Made by a program: the position numbers and the translations under genes
Notes under the pieces: generated by a model
Told to the model about the DNA's origin: nothing
Seen by the model: only the letters and a program-made list of their open reading frames with translations
Database searches by the model: none
Shown: positions 38,280-46,485 of the stretch, piece after piece
How the letters are laid out: each line of letters begins with the position of its first letter
Position numbering within the stretch: position 1 is the first letter of the stretch
NCBI GenBank assembly: GCA_963769255.1
Contig: CAVYKV010000003.1
Location: forward strand, 558,001-622,000
Reading direction: 5' to 3'
DNA: 64,000 nucleotides
Source of the DNA: JAKACA01 sp963769255
Lineage (GTDB): Bacteria > Actinomycetota > Acidimicrobiia > Acidimicrobiales > Bog-793

Positions 38280-38974
38280 GTGCTCCCGCTCGTGTCCCCG
38301 GCGAGCGAGGCGACGTAGAGCTGGATGTAAGCGAGCCAGACGAGGCTGCGGCGGGCGAGCTCGCCGTAGAAGGGGACGGTCGCCTCGTGGGCGACGGCGC
38401 GGCAGAGCCGGGGCAGCCAGTGCCGGAGGTGGTCGAAGATGGCCTGTGCGACGGGGACCGTCTCGTCGAAGGACAGGGCGTAGGCGAGGGCCTCGAGCTC
38501 GACGGCGACATGATCGGGCAGCTCGCCGGCGGCCGGCGCCACCTCGAGCTCGAGCTGGGCGTAGAGGTCGCGCAAGGCGGCCGTGCAGGGGCCCATGAGC
38601 GAGCGGCGGATGTCGACCGACACGTCTTCGCGCCAGTAGGACTCGTACGGCGGGCAGGGCACGTGACCGGGACCGACGAAGAGGTGCTCGTACTCCTCGG
38701 CCACGGCGTCACCGTCGAGACCGGCACCGAGGAGGGTGTCCGGGTTCTCGACGCCCGTGATGGCGATGACGAGCTCCTGCTCGGCCTCGACCGCCTCCGC
38801 CCAGAAGGCACGCTCTGTCGCGGAGGGCCGGCTCCACCAGTGCGCCAGGAGGCCGAGGGCGAGAACGGCCGTGCCGCCGCTCCCCTCGCCAGTGGCAGTG
38901 GCAGCGGCAGCGGAACTGGCCGTGGCGGGGTGGTTGGTCGCCTTTCCGTTCGTGCGGGCGATGGCGGTCGTCAT
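38276..38974 (-). CDS. TorD/DmsD-family molybdoenzyme chaperone
   Basis: 232 aa, ATG start. TorD proteins bind the Tat signal of a molybdoenzyme and hold it until cofactor insertion. The family core YEHLFVGPGHVPCPPYESYW matches the Y-x-x-LF...P..P..S landmark. The chain is all-helical. The first ~35 residues are low-complexity Thr/Ala/Gly. The client is surely the Tat-bearing catalytic subunit encoded in the same operon. Confidence 0.88.
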   Translation of the reverse strand: MTTAIARTNGKATNHPATASSAAAATATGEGSGGTAVLALGLLAHWWSRPSATERAFWAEAVEAEQELVIAITGVENPDTLLGAGLDGDAVAEEYEHLFVGPGHVPCPPYESYWREDVSVDIRRSLMGPCTAALRDLYAQLELEVAPAAGELPDHVAVELEALAYALSFDETVPVAQAIFDHLRHWLPRLCRAVAHEATVPFYGELARRSLVWLAYIQLYVASLAGDTSGST

Positions 38975-38992
38975 GCTCGTTCTCCTCCGGGG

Positions 38993-40294
38993 TCAGACGG
39001 CCTGCTGGATGTCGCTGTCGGGCGACGCCAGCTCCGTCACCTGCGCCATCGGCGAGGACGCCGGCTCCTGCGCGGTGGAAGCGGTCGGGGCGATGAGGCG
39101 GTGGTAGCCGACGGTGACGAGGGCGAGGAAGAAGGCGATGAGCCCGAGCACGATGCCGTACTCGACCCAGGTGGGCGAGTAGCGACCGATCAGCTGGAAG
39201 GAGGACGTGGTGGGGTTGTAGGTGCCCACGGCGTTGCCCGGGGCCAGCTGGACGAGCGGGTTCACGAAGCCGATGACGACGAGCTCGACCCGGAAGGCGA
39301 AGACGCCAACGATGGCGAGCGCCGAGGCGATGACGAGCGAGCCTGGGAGCCGGCGGAGGCGGGGGACCACGAGGAGGAGGAGGGGAATCAGACCGCCGAG
39401 GATCCACTCGAACCAGAAGGTCCAGGACCAGGGGCCGCCCGGGAGCACGAGATTGAGGGCGGAGCGGTCGCCGGGCACGTGGCCCCAGAGGATCGTGATG
39501 TAGTCGCAGCCGACGAAGAAGAGGTCGACGATGAGCGACACCGTGACGAAGCCCCGCAGCCAACGCTTCGTCTCCTCGGGCACGCTCAGCCCGCCCCACC
39601 GCTCGGCGGCGAAGGCGAGCAACGTCACGAGGGCGGTACCGGACAGGATGGCGGACACGACGAAGAGGGGGGCCATCAGCGAGGTGTTCCACCACGTGCG
39701 TGAGATCTGGAGGCCGAAGATCCAAGCGGTCACGGAGTGCAGGAGGATGGCTGTGGGGAGCCCGATGTAGGCGAAGACGCGGACCGTCCTGCGCAGCTTC
39801 GTCGGCTCGGCCTCGTGGCGGTGGAGGAGACCCAGATCCACCACCGAGAACACGAAGTACACCGAGATGATGAGGATGTCCCAGATGAGGGGCGACGTCC
39901 AGTTGGGGTGGATGAAGAGGTTGAGGATGCGGTCGGGGCGGCCGAGGTCCGGGATGATCATGAGGCCGGCCACCGTCACGCAGGCGGCGGCGGAGAGCAC
40001 ACCGAGCCTCGAGAGCGGCTTCAGTGCCTTGATCCCGAACACCTCGGCGCTCGAGGCCATGATGAGGCCGCCGGCCGAGAGGCCGATGAAGAAGGCGAAG
40101 GTGAAGATGTACATGCCCCAGGACACGACGTCGCGCATGCCCGTGGAGGCGAGGCCGTTCTTGAGCTCGTAGATCCAGGCGACGATCCCGAAGGCGCCGA
40201 CGACGGCGAGCAGGACGTACCAGAGGCGGAGCCGGACGGAGCCGTGCCCCTCGTGTCGCACCGAAGCGGGGATCGATGCAGTGGTGGTGGCCAT
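38993..40294 (-). CDS. NrfD/PsrC-type membrane quinone-interacting subunit
   Basis: 433 aa, ATG start, eight to ten membrane segments. YVLLAVVGAFGIVAWIYE, then VSWGMYIFTFAFFIGLSAGG, is the NrfD signature. The protein anchors the Fe-S subunit to the outer face of the membrane and exchanges electrons with the quinone pool. It lies 9 nt after the Fe-S gene. This type of anchor is usual for polysulfide, tetrathionate and Alternative Complex III enzymes, not for cytochrome-b-linked type II enzymes. Confidence 0.9.
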   Translation of the reverse strand: MATTTASIPASVRHEGHGSVRLRLWYVLLAVVGAFGIVAWIYELKNGLASTGMRDVVSWGMYIFTFAFFIGLSAGGLIMASSAEVFGIKALKPLSRLGVLSAAACVTVAGLMIIPDLGRPDRILNLFIHPNWTSPLIWDILIISVYFVFSVVDLGLLHRHEAEPTKLRRTVRVFAYIGLPTAILLHSVTAWIFGLQISRTWWNTSLMAPLFVVSAILSGTALVTLLAFAAERWGGLSVPEETKRWLRGFVTVSLIVDLFFVGCDYITILWGHVPGDRSALNLVLPGGPWSWTFWFEWILGGLIPLLLLVVPRLRRLPGSLVIASALAIVGVFAFRVELVVIGFVNPLVQLAPGNAVGTYNPTTSSFQLIGRYSPTWVEYGIVLGLIAFFLALVTVGYHRLIAPTASTAQEPASSPMAQVTELASPDSDIQQAV

Positions 40295-40303
40295 GGCTAC
40301 CCC

Positions 40304-41011
40304 TCAGCTCTCTTGCGGGACGCGCCCGCGCATGGGCACGTAGTAGACGTTGGGCTCCGTGCCGAGCTCCGGGTGGAGCGGCACGGCACCCCCTTCGTTG
40401 ACGAGTTGGCTGACCTCGCTCGTGGGGTCGTCGAGGTCTCCGAACGTGCGGGCACCGATCGGGCAGCACTGCACGCAGTAGGGGAGCTCACCCTTGTCGA
40501 TCAGCTCCACGCAGAACGTGCACTTCTCCACGACGCCCTTCGGCCGCTCGGGCGTGAAGACGAGCCGGCCGTCGTCGTAGTAGTCCTTGCCGTAACCGAC
40601 GATCCCGCCCGGCGCGTACTCCCGGTCTCCCCAGTTGAAGACCCGCACCCCGTAGGGACAGGCGGCCATGCAGTAACGGCAGCCGATGCAGCGGTCGTAG
40701 TCCACGAGCACGGTGCCGTCGTCACGCCGGTACGTCGCCTGCACAGGGCAGACCTTCACGCAGGGGGCGTCGTTGCAGTGCTGGCAGGCCACGGGTAGGT
40801 AGGCGATCTGGACGTCCGGGAAGACGCCGTAGGGGACGTCGATGTTGTCGCTCGCCGGCGCTTGGGCCGAGGTGGACTGGTTGGGCGCCGTCGTGAGCAC
40901 ACGGTTCCACCAGAAACCCAGCGGCTCGTTGTTGATCTCCTTGCAAGCGACAGCGCAGGTCCAGCATCCGACGCAGCGGTTCGTGTCGATGACCATCACG
41001 TGGTGAGTCAT
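40304..41011 (-). CDS. DmsB-type ferredoxin subunit (four 4Fe-4S clusters)
   Basis: 235 aa, ATG start. Four Cys clusters are complete: CVGCWTCAVAC near residue 13, CQHCNDAPCVKVCP near 77, CIGCRYCMAACP near 110, and CTFC...CVQCC near 155 (the split cluster of DmsB-like subunits). None shows the Trp replacement of NarH. It moves electrons between the catalytic subunit and the NrfD anchor. No signal peptide, so it would be co-exported with the catalytic subunit. It lies 6 nt after the catalytic gene. Confidence 0.92.
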   Translation of the reverse strand: MTHHVMVIDTNRCVGCWTCAVACKEINNEPLGFWWNRVLTTAPNQSTSAQAPASDNIDVPYGVFPDVQIAYLPVACQHCNDAPCVKVCPVQATYRRDDGTVLVDYDRCIGCRYCMAACPYGVRVFNWGDREYAPGGIVGYGKDYYDDGRLVFTPERPKGVVEKCTFCVELIDKGELPYCVQCCPIGARTFGDLDDPTSEVSQLVNEGGAVPLHPELGTEPNVYYVPMRGRVPQES

Positions 41012-41017
41012 GGTGAA

Positions 41018-43498
41018 TCAGCTCCCTGCAGACTCGACTTGGACGAGGCAGTCGTAGTAGGCGGCATTGGACGGGAAGTTCGGGATGACCGTCTGCGCCG
41101 GCTTGGCGATCTGATGCGTCAGGTTGTTCGGGTGACCCTCGATGTAGTGCTTCACCTGGATGGTGTCCCAGCCACCCTGGTAGCAGTTCACGACACCGGG
41201 CTTGATGGACTCGGTGAGGCGGGCACGCACCTTCATCTCGCCCCGGTCGTTGAAGATGCGCACGACCTCGCCGTCGGCGAGGTGGCGTGCAGCGGCGTCG
41301 ACGGGGTTGATCTCGAGGAATCCCTGGCCGCCGTTGTTGACCTCGTTGAGCCAGGGAAGGGTCACGTACTGCGAGTGCGTTCGGAACCGGGTGTGGGTCG
41401 AGAGGAAGACGAGCGGGTACTTCCCGTAGAGCGCGTTCGTCGGGGAGGCCTCGACAGGCTCCTGGTGCTCGCACACCTCCTGGTTGTAAGGCACGAGCAT
41501 CTCGACGTAGAACTCGATCTTGCCGCTCTTCGTCGGGAACTCCTTGTTGAAGAAGGGCACGTACGGCATGGGGTCGGTGTTCAGGTGGACGCAGTCGGTC
41601 GTGAGCTGCTCCCACGTGAGCCCTTTCACCGTGGGGTCGGCGTCGGGCTGCCCCATCTTCAGGATCTGGCGAAGGTAGACGTCCGCCGTCTCGTTGAAGT
41701 ACTTGCCGACACCCATCTTCTCGGCCACGAGGCTGATGGCGTCGAGGTCGGACTTCGACTCGAAGAGGGGATCGATGATCCTCGGCATGTACTGCAGGTA
41801 GAAGTTGTTCGACGACAACAGGTCCGTCTTCTCGAGGTACGTGCAGGCGGGGAGGACGAGATCGGCGATGTCGCACGTGGCCGAGAGGTTGTAGTCGGAG
41901 ACGACGCAGAAGTCGAGCGCTTTCATCGCTTGCACGACCTTGTTGCGGTCGGACATCTGCTGGGCGAAGTTGTCGATCATGAACCAGGCGGCCCGCACCG
42001 GGTAGGGGTCGTCCTTGAGGACGGCCTCGCAGAAGTTCATCGGCTCGAGGACGTTGTAGGGCGTCCCCGTCGGGTTCCACCAGTCGAAGAGGTCGAAGGC
42101 CGTGGTGGTCAAGCCGCCGGCGAAGGTCGTGACGCCGCCGCCGTGGACGCCGATGTTGCCGGTGATGGCCTGCAAGGTCAGCAGTGCCTGCATGTGGAGG
42201 TCGCCGTGGTACCAGTGGGAGAGGCCGAAGCCGACGCGCACGGCGAAAGGCTTCTGCGTTCCCCACGTCTTCGCGAGGGAGACGATCTGCGAGGCGGGGA
42301 CGTCGGTGAGCTTCGAGGTGTACTCGGGCGTGTACTTGGACGCCATGTCGGCGAGCGCCTGCAGGGCCGTCGGGGCGGACATGGAGCCGTGGGTCCCGAA
42401 GAGGGCGGCGTGCTCGAGCGAAGCGGTGTCGACTGCCTTGAGCAGGCCGTCTGACTCGTCGAAGACGACGTACTCGTCCTTCCCGCCAGGGATCACCTGG
42501 GAGGCCCGCAGCCACTTCTTCGTGCTCGGGTCGACCAGGTAGGGGCCGACGGTGTAGTTGCGGATGTAGCCGGCGTCGTAGAGGTTGTTCGAGAGGACGT
42601 AGTTGATGAGCCCGTCGATGAGGGCGGTGTCGGCGCCCGGCCGGATGGGCAGCCAGCTATCGCAGGCCGCCGAGGTCACCGTGAAGCGGGGATCGACCGA
42701 GATGAGCTGCGTGCCGTTCTGCTCCCGGGCGTCGAGCATGATGCGCCAGTCGGGGATGGAGGTCTCGGCGACGTTGTTCGCCCAGAAGACGATCGCCTTG
42801 GCGGAGAGGAAGTCGACGGACTCGTGCCCGGTGAAGAAGCCGCCCCCGTTCGCCGGGTTCGCCGGGTCGACGAGCACGTAGTTCCATCCCGCCGGCGTGG
42901 CGGAGTCGCCCTCGTTGTCGCCTTCGGAGTCGCCGGCGGAGGCGCCGATGACGCTGGCGAGGCGGAAGCCGGCCCCCACGACCCCTTCGATGAGCCCGAG
43001 CGAGCCGGTGTAGGGGGCGATCCAGACGGACTTCTTGCCGTAGCGCTCCTGGACGGCCGTGAAGTTCTCGGCGATCATCGTCGTCGCCTCGTCCCAGCTG
43101 ATGCGCTGCCACTTGCCCGAACCCCGCGGGCCGACGCGCTTGTAGGGGTACTTGACGCGGTCGGGGTTGTAGGTGTTGGAGATCTGGGAGAGGCCTCGCA
43201 GGCAGATGCGCGGGTGGAACGTCGGGGCGGGGGCGCCGGACACCGTCTTCGTCCCCCAGGACGCCGGCCCGATCTCCGTGACACGACCGTCGACGACGTG
43301 CACGAGGTGGCCGCAGGCCCCGTCGCAGTTGTTGGAGTGGCCCGTGCGGTACACGAGCTCCTTGCCCGTCACCTGCGGCTCGGAGGCACTTGCGCTCTCG
43401 CCGAGGAGCGGCTGGAAGAACCGCAGGTGGTCCAGTAGGGCGATGCCACCTACGGTGGCAGCGCTCCCGCCCAGGAACGCTCGTCTCGAGAAGGCCAT
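41018..43498 (-). CDS. Tat-exported molybdopterin oxidoreductase, catalytic subunit with His-Cys3 cluster
   Basis: 826 aa from ATG at 43498, set by AAAGAGG upstream and the Tat signal SRRAFLGG at residues 4-11. The first Fe-S site reads H54-x3-C58-x3-C62-x36-C99, so a His replaces the first Cys as in NarG and the type II DMSO-reductase clade (ethylbenzene, DMS, selenate, perchlorate enzymes). An acidic stretch GASAGDSEGDNEGD near residue 195 may include the Asp ligand of Mo. The C-terminal domain binds the second pterin. The substrate is unknown. The operon adds Fe-S, NrfD, TorD and polyferredoxin genes. Respiratory reduction or oxidation outside the membrane is expected. Confidence 0.85.
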   Translation of the reverse strand: MAFSRRAFLGGSAATVGGIALLDHLRFFQPLLGESASASEPQVTGKELVYRTGHSNNCDGACGHLVHVVDGRVTEIGPASWGTKTVSGAPAPTFHPRICLRGLSQISNTYNPDRVKYPYKRVGPRGSGKWQRISWDEATTMIAENFTAVQERYGKKSVWIAPYTGSLGLIEGVVGAGFRLASVIGASAGDSEGDNEGDSATPAGWNYVLVDPANPANGGGFFTGHESVDFLSAKAIVFWANNVAETSIPDWRIMLDAREQNGTQLISVDPRFTVTSAACDSWLPIRPGADTALIDGLINYVLSNNLYDAGYIRNYTVGPYLVDPSTKKWLRASQVIPGGKDEYVVFDESDGLLKAVDTASLEHAALFGTHGSMSAPTALQALADMASKYTPEYTSKLTDVPASQIVSLAKTWGTQKPFAVRVGFGLSHWYHGDLHMQALLTLQAITGNIGVHGGGVTTFAGGLTTTAFDLFDWWNPTGTPYNVLEPMNFCEAVLKDDPYPVRAAWFMIDNFAQQMSDRNKVVQAMKALDFCVVSDYNLSATCDIADLVLPACTYLEKTDLLSSNNFYLQYMPRIIDPLFESKSDLDAISLVAEKMGVGKYFNETADVYLRQILKMGQPDADPTVKGLTWEQLTTDCVHLNTDPMPYVPFFNKEFPTKSGKIEFYVEMLVPYNQEVCEHQEPVEASPTNALYGKYPLVFLSTHTRFRTHSQYVTLPWLNEVNNGGQGFLEINPVDAAARHLADGEVVRIFNDRGEMKVRARLTESIKPGVVNCYQGGWDTIQVKHYIEGHPNNLTHQIAKPAQTVIPNFPSNAAYYDCLVQVESAGS

Positions 43499-43637
43499 CG
43501 TGGCGACCTCTTTTCTTGTCGGCTTTCGAGGCCGATGGCTCATCGCCGAAGAAGCGACGGACGATGGCGTCGACCTTCGCTCTCTCCACTCAAGGCTCCC
43601 GGGACCCCCGACGGCCAGAGGCGAACTACTCGGTGGT

Positions 43638-43674
43638 ACGGCCAAGAGTCCCGAAGGCGACGGCCAAGAGACCC
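43638..43674. promoter_or_regulatory. Direct-repeat operator candidate in the divergent molybdoenzyme promoter
   Basis: ACGGCCAAGAGTCCC (43638-43652) and ACGGCCAAGAGACCC (43660-43674): two 15-mers with one mismatch, 22 bp apart, so on the same face of the helix. They lie 85-121 bp upstream of the regulator and 140-176 bp upstream of the catalytic subunit. The rest of 43499-43758 shows no gene. Confidence 0.5.
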
Positions 43675-43758
43675 GTCAATATTCGAAAGGCATTGCAACA
43701 GCGTGCAAACGTCCGCTGGCTCCGGGGGTCGAGCCAGGAGCCGGTAGGATTGTTCGTC

Positions 43759-44550
43759 GTGAGCCACGGCGAAGTGCAGCGGCGGCTCCCGGAGGAACGA
43801 GAACGAGCCCGGTCCCGTGCGCTCGCCACCGAGAGCCGGCGGGCGTTGCTGACCGCCTTGCAACAGTCCGGCCGGCCCCTCGGCGCCGGCGAGGCCGCCG
43901 CCGCCGTCGGGCTGCATCGCAACACCGCCCGCGTCCACCTCGAGGTGCTCTGCTCGCTCGGGGTGGTTTCTCGGCACCTCGAGGAGCGCTCCGGACGCGG
44001 CCGGCCCCGTGTCCTCTACGAGGTGCCGGAGGCGGCGAGCGTCGGTGCGCCGGCCTCGCCGCTCACCCTCGATCCGTTGGCACCGCTGCTCGCCCAGCAG
44101 CTGATGGCGTTGGTGGGCGCCTCTGCCATGGCCGAGCGCGTGCGCGGCAGCAGGTTGGCGTCCCCGACCGGCGGTGGGGCGGGCAGCCGGCCCCCGCTCA
44201 GCGCAGAGGAGGCCCTCGCCCTGGTCGCGGAGGTGCTGGAGGAGCTCGGACTCGATCCCCATGCCGAGCCGGAGAGCGCACGCATCCATCTCCACCGCTG
44301 CCCCTTCGCCGGGCTGGCGCCGGACGATCGGGCGACGGCGCGGGGGGTGCACCTCGGCATGTTGCGCGCCATTGTGGAGCACCTCGACGTCCCGCTCGAC
44401 GTCGCCGGGCTCGAGCTGCTCGTGACGGACGACCCGTGCTTGTGCACCGCGCAGTTCCGCCCGTCCAGCCGTGTGGCCCCACCAGGTCGCACGAAGGGGC
44501 CCGGGCGCCCCCGGGGGACTGTCGAAGGCGGGGCTACAGTCAACTCATGA
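43759..44550 (+). CDS. Winged-helix transcriptional regulator, putative Fe-S/metal sensor
   Basis: 263 aa from GTG at 43759 (TTG at 43750 possible). Residues 20-85 form an ArsR/SufR-like winged helix: SRRALLTALQQSGRPL, then AAVGLHRNTARVHLEVL, then GRGRPRVLYEV, the wing. The C-terminal half has C in HRCPF and a CLC pair in DDPCLCTAQF, placed as in actinobacterial SufR-like regulators that bind an iron-sulfur cluster. It is divergent from the molybdoenzyme operon and is its probable redox-responsive regulator. Ligand and cluster are inferred. Confidence 0.78.
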   Translation: MSHGEVQRRLPEERERARSRALATESRRALLTALQQSGRPLGAGEAAAAVGLHRNTARVHLEVLCSLGVVSRHLEERSGRGRPRVLYEVPEAASVGAPASPLTLDPLAPLLAQQLMALVGASAMAERVRGSRLASPTGGGAGSRPPLSAEEALALVAEVLEELGLDPHAEPESARIHLHRCPFAGLAPDDRATARGVHLGMLRAIVEHLDVPLDVAGLELLVTDDPCLCTAQFRPSSRVAPPGRTKGPGRPRGTVEGGATVNS

Positions 44551-44783
44551 CTCGAAGCGCCAACGAGTGGGTCGAGCTCTACGCCGCCGACCTCGGCATC
44601 CCGCCTCCCTCGGAGGACGAGCTGAATGCCTTGCTCGGTCTCGCCGGCGTGGCGGCGCACGCCTCGGAGCGGACGGCTGCGCCGGTGTCCTGCTGGCTGG
44701 CGGCGCGAGCCGGCGTTCCGCCGGCCGATGCGCTGGCGGCCGGGCAGCGGCTAGCGGACCGGCTGGGCGAGCCGGGGGACTGA
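44547..44783 (+). CDS. DUF6457-like small protein
   Basis: 78 aa, ATG overlapping the regulator stop (ATGA), so coupled. ANEWVELYAADLGIPPPSED, then LLGLAGVAAHASERTAAPVS and CWLAARAG, match the DUF6457 family, which in actinobacteria is often fused to or beside MobA, the molybdenum-cofactor nucleotidyltransferase. A molybdenum-cofactor role fits the neighbouring operon. No catalytic residues are obvious; it may be an adaptor. Confidence 0.72.
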   Translation: MTRSANEWVELYAADLGIPPPSEDELNALLGLAGVAAHASERTAAPVSCWLAARAGVPPADALAAGQRLADRLGEPGD

Positions 44784-44820
44784 CGGGTCGACGTCGCCGC
44801 CGGGCGGCGCAGTCGCCCTT

Positions 44821-46071
44821 TCAGTTGCCGAAGTCCCAGCCGATCCCGTGGCTGAACTGAGCGAGGACGTTCTTGGCGATGAGGATGCGATGCACCTCGT
44901 CGGGGCCGTCGGCGAGCCGGAGCGTGCGCGCACCTTGGTACATGGCATACAGGGGGAGGTCGCCCGACACCCCGGCGGCCCCCCAGACCTGGATGGCGCG
45001 ATCGACGACGCGTGAGAAGGCGGAGGGGACGAAGACCTTGATGGCGGAGATGTCCGTCCGGGCGTCGAAGTCCCGCGCCATCTTCTCGGCGCAGTGGATC
45101 GTCATGAGGCGGGCGGCCTGGATGTCCATGTAGGAGTCGGCGATGAAGCCCTGGATGAACTGTTTCGTCTGCAAGAGGCCCCCGTGCACCTCACGCACCC
45201 GGGAACGCTCGACCATGAGGTCGAAAGCCCGCCACATCTGACCGATCGAGTTCATGCAGTGGTAGATGCGACCGGCGCCGAGCCGGTGCTGGGCCGCCTC
45301 GTGCCCGCTGCCGCGCTCGCCCAGCTGGTTGGCGAGCGGGACGCGGACGTCCTCGTAGCTGATCTCGCAGTGGTCGCTCTCGACGCCCCAGACGTTGATG
45401 TTGCGGAGGACGTGCACGCCCTCGGTCTCCCGCGGAACGATGATCTGGGTCATGCGACCCGAGTCGCCGGCGGAGCCGTCCGGATCCTCCGTTCGGCACA
45501 TGACGATGAAGAAGTCGGCCCGCTTGCCGTTCGAGGTGAACCACTTGTGGCCGTTGACGACCCACTCGTCGCCGTCGCGGCGCGCCGTCGTGCGCAGCGA
45601 CCGGGGATCGGAACCGGCCGTGTCCGGCTCCGTCATGGAGAAGCCCGACTCGAGCTTCCCCTCGATGAGCGGCAGGAGGAAGCGTTGTCGCTGGTCCTCC
45701 GTGCCGTAGCGGACGAGGAGCGTCTGGTTGCCGGAGTTCGGTGCCACGACGCCGAAGAGGGAGGCGGCGCCCACGGCGTAGGCGAGCACCTCGTTCATGT
45801 AGGCGAGCTCGAGGAAGTCGAGGCCGGCGCCCCCGTACTCGGTGGGGAGGTGGGGCGCCCAGAGGCCGGCCTGGCGGACCGTCGCTTTCACGTGCTCCCG
45901 GCGCTGCCTCGCCTCGTCGAGATCGCTCTCGGTGAGATGCGGATTCGTCCGGCTCGCCCAGAGGAGGTTCTCGTGCGGGAGGATCTCCTTGTTGACGATC
46001 TCCGCCGTGAGCGCCCGCACCTCGTTGATGCGGTCCGACACGGTCGGGATCGCTTGCACGTTCATCGCCAT
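44821..46071 (-). CDS. Acyl-CoA dehydrogenase
   Basis: 416 aa from ATG at 46071 (ATG at 46065 possible). FAD enzyme catalysing alpha-beta dehydrogenation of acyl-CoA thioesters. Landmarks are GFSMTEPDTAGSDP (FAD/substrate loop), WVVNGHKWFTSNG, and the C-terminal IQVWGAAGVSGDLPLYAMYQ segment with LADGPDEVHRILIAKNVL. The usual catalytic Glu region is replaced by GPDEVH, as in long-chain or CaiA-like branches. Chain specificity unknown. The VOC gene ends 5 bp upstream on the same strand. Confidence 0.92.
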   Translation of the reverse strand: MAMNVQAIPTVSDRINEVRALTAEIVNKEILPHENLLWASRTNPHLTESDLDEARQRREHVKATVRQAGLWAPHLPTEYGGAGLDFLELAYMNEVLAYAVGAASLFGVVAPNSGNQTLLVRYGTEDQRQRFLLPLIEGKLESGFSMTEPDTAGSDPRSLRTTARRDGDEWVVNGHKWFTSNGKRADFFIVMCRTEDPDGSAGDSGRMTQIIVPRETEGVHVLRNINVWGVESDHCEISYEDVRVPLANQLGERGSGHEAAQHRLGAGRIYHCMNSIGQMWRAFDLMVERSRVREVHGGLLQTKQFIQGFIADSYMDIQAARLMTIHCAEKMARDFDARTDISAIKVFVPSAFSRVVDRAIQVWGAAGVSGDLPLYAMYQGARTLRLADGPDEVHRILIAKNVLAQFSHGIGWDFGN

Positions 46072-46076
46072 GTTGC

Positions 46077-46448
46077 CTACTCGGGCAGGTGGCAGACGGC
46101 TTCGACGTTGTTGCCGTCGGGGTCGCGCACGAAGGCGGCGAAGTAGCTGTCGTGGTACTCGGACCACAGGCGGGCTTCGTGCAGGATCTCGGCACCGCCC
46201 GCCCGCGCCGCTTCGGCGAAGGCCCGCACGGCCGCCCGGTCCGGTGCCGTGAAGGCGATGTGGGATTCCCGGAAGCCTTCCCCGCTGTCCTGCGGCCCGA
46301 TCCAGAGCTCCGGCTTGCCCCCGATGCCGAAGCCGACGACGGGTCCGAACTCCATCGCCCGCCCGCCACCGAGGGGGGCGAGGACGGCCTCGTAGAAGGC
46401 GGCGCTGGCGGCCAGGTCGGCGCATTGCATCGAGAGGTGATCGATCAT
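46077..46448 (-). CDS. VOC-family (glyoxalase/bleomycin resistance-like) protein
   Basis: 123 aa from ATG at 46448. Two beta-alpha-beta-beta-beta modules: MIDHLSMQCADLAASAAFYE at the start, HIAFTAPDRAAV in the middle and FVRDPDGNNVEAVCHLPE at the end, the classic DPDGNxxE motif. His and Glu at these places form a metal site. Function could be isomerase, dioxygenase or drug binding. It probably shares a transcript with the acyl-CoA dehydrogenase. Confidence 0.88.
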   Translation of the reverse strand: MIDHLSMQCADLAASAAFYEAVLAPLGGGRAMEFGPVVGFGIGGKPELWIGPQDSGEGFRESHIAFTAPDRAAVRAFAEAARAGGAEILHEARLWSEYHDSYFAAFVRDPDGNNVEAVCHLPE

Positions 46449-46485
46449 GGCCGCCAGCCTCGCACAGCCGGCCGGCGGCGGCTGC

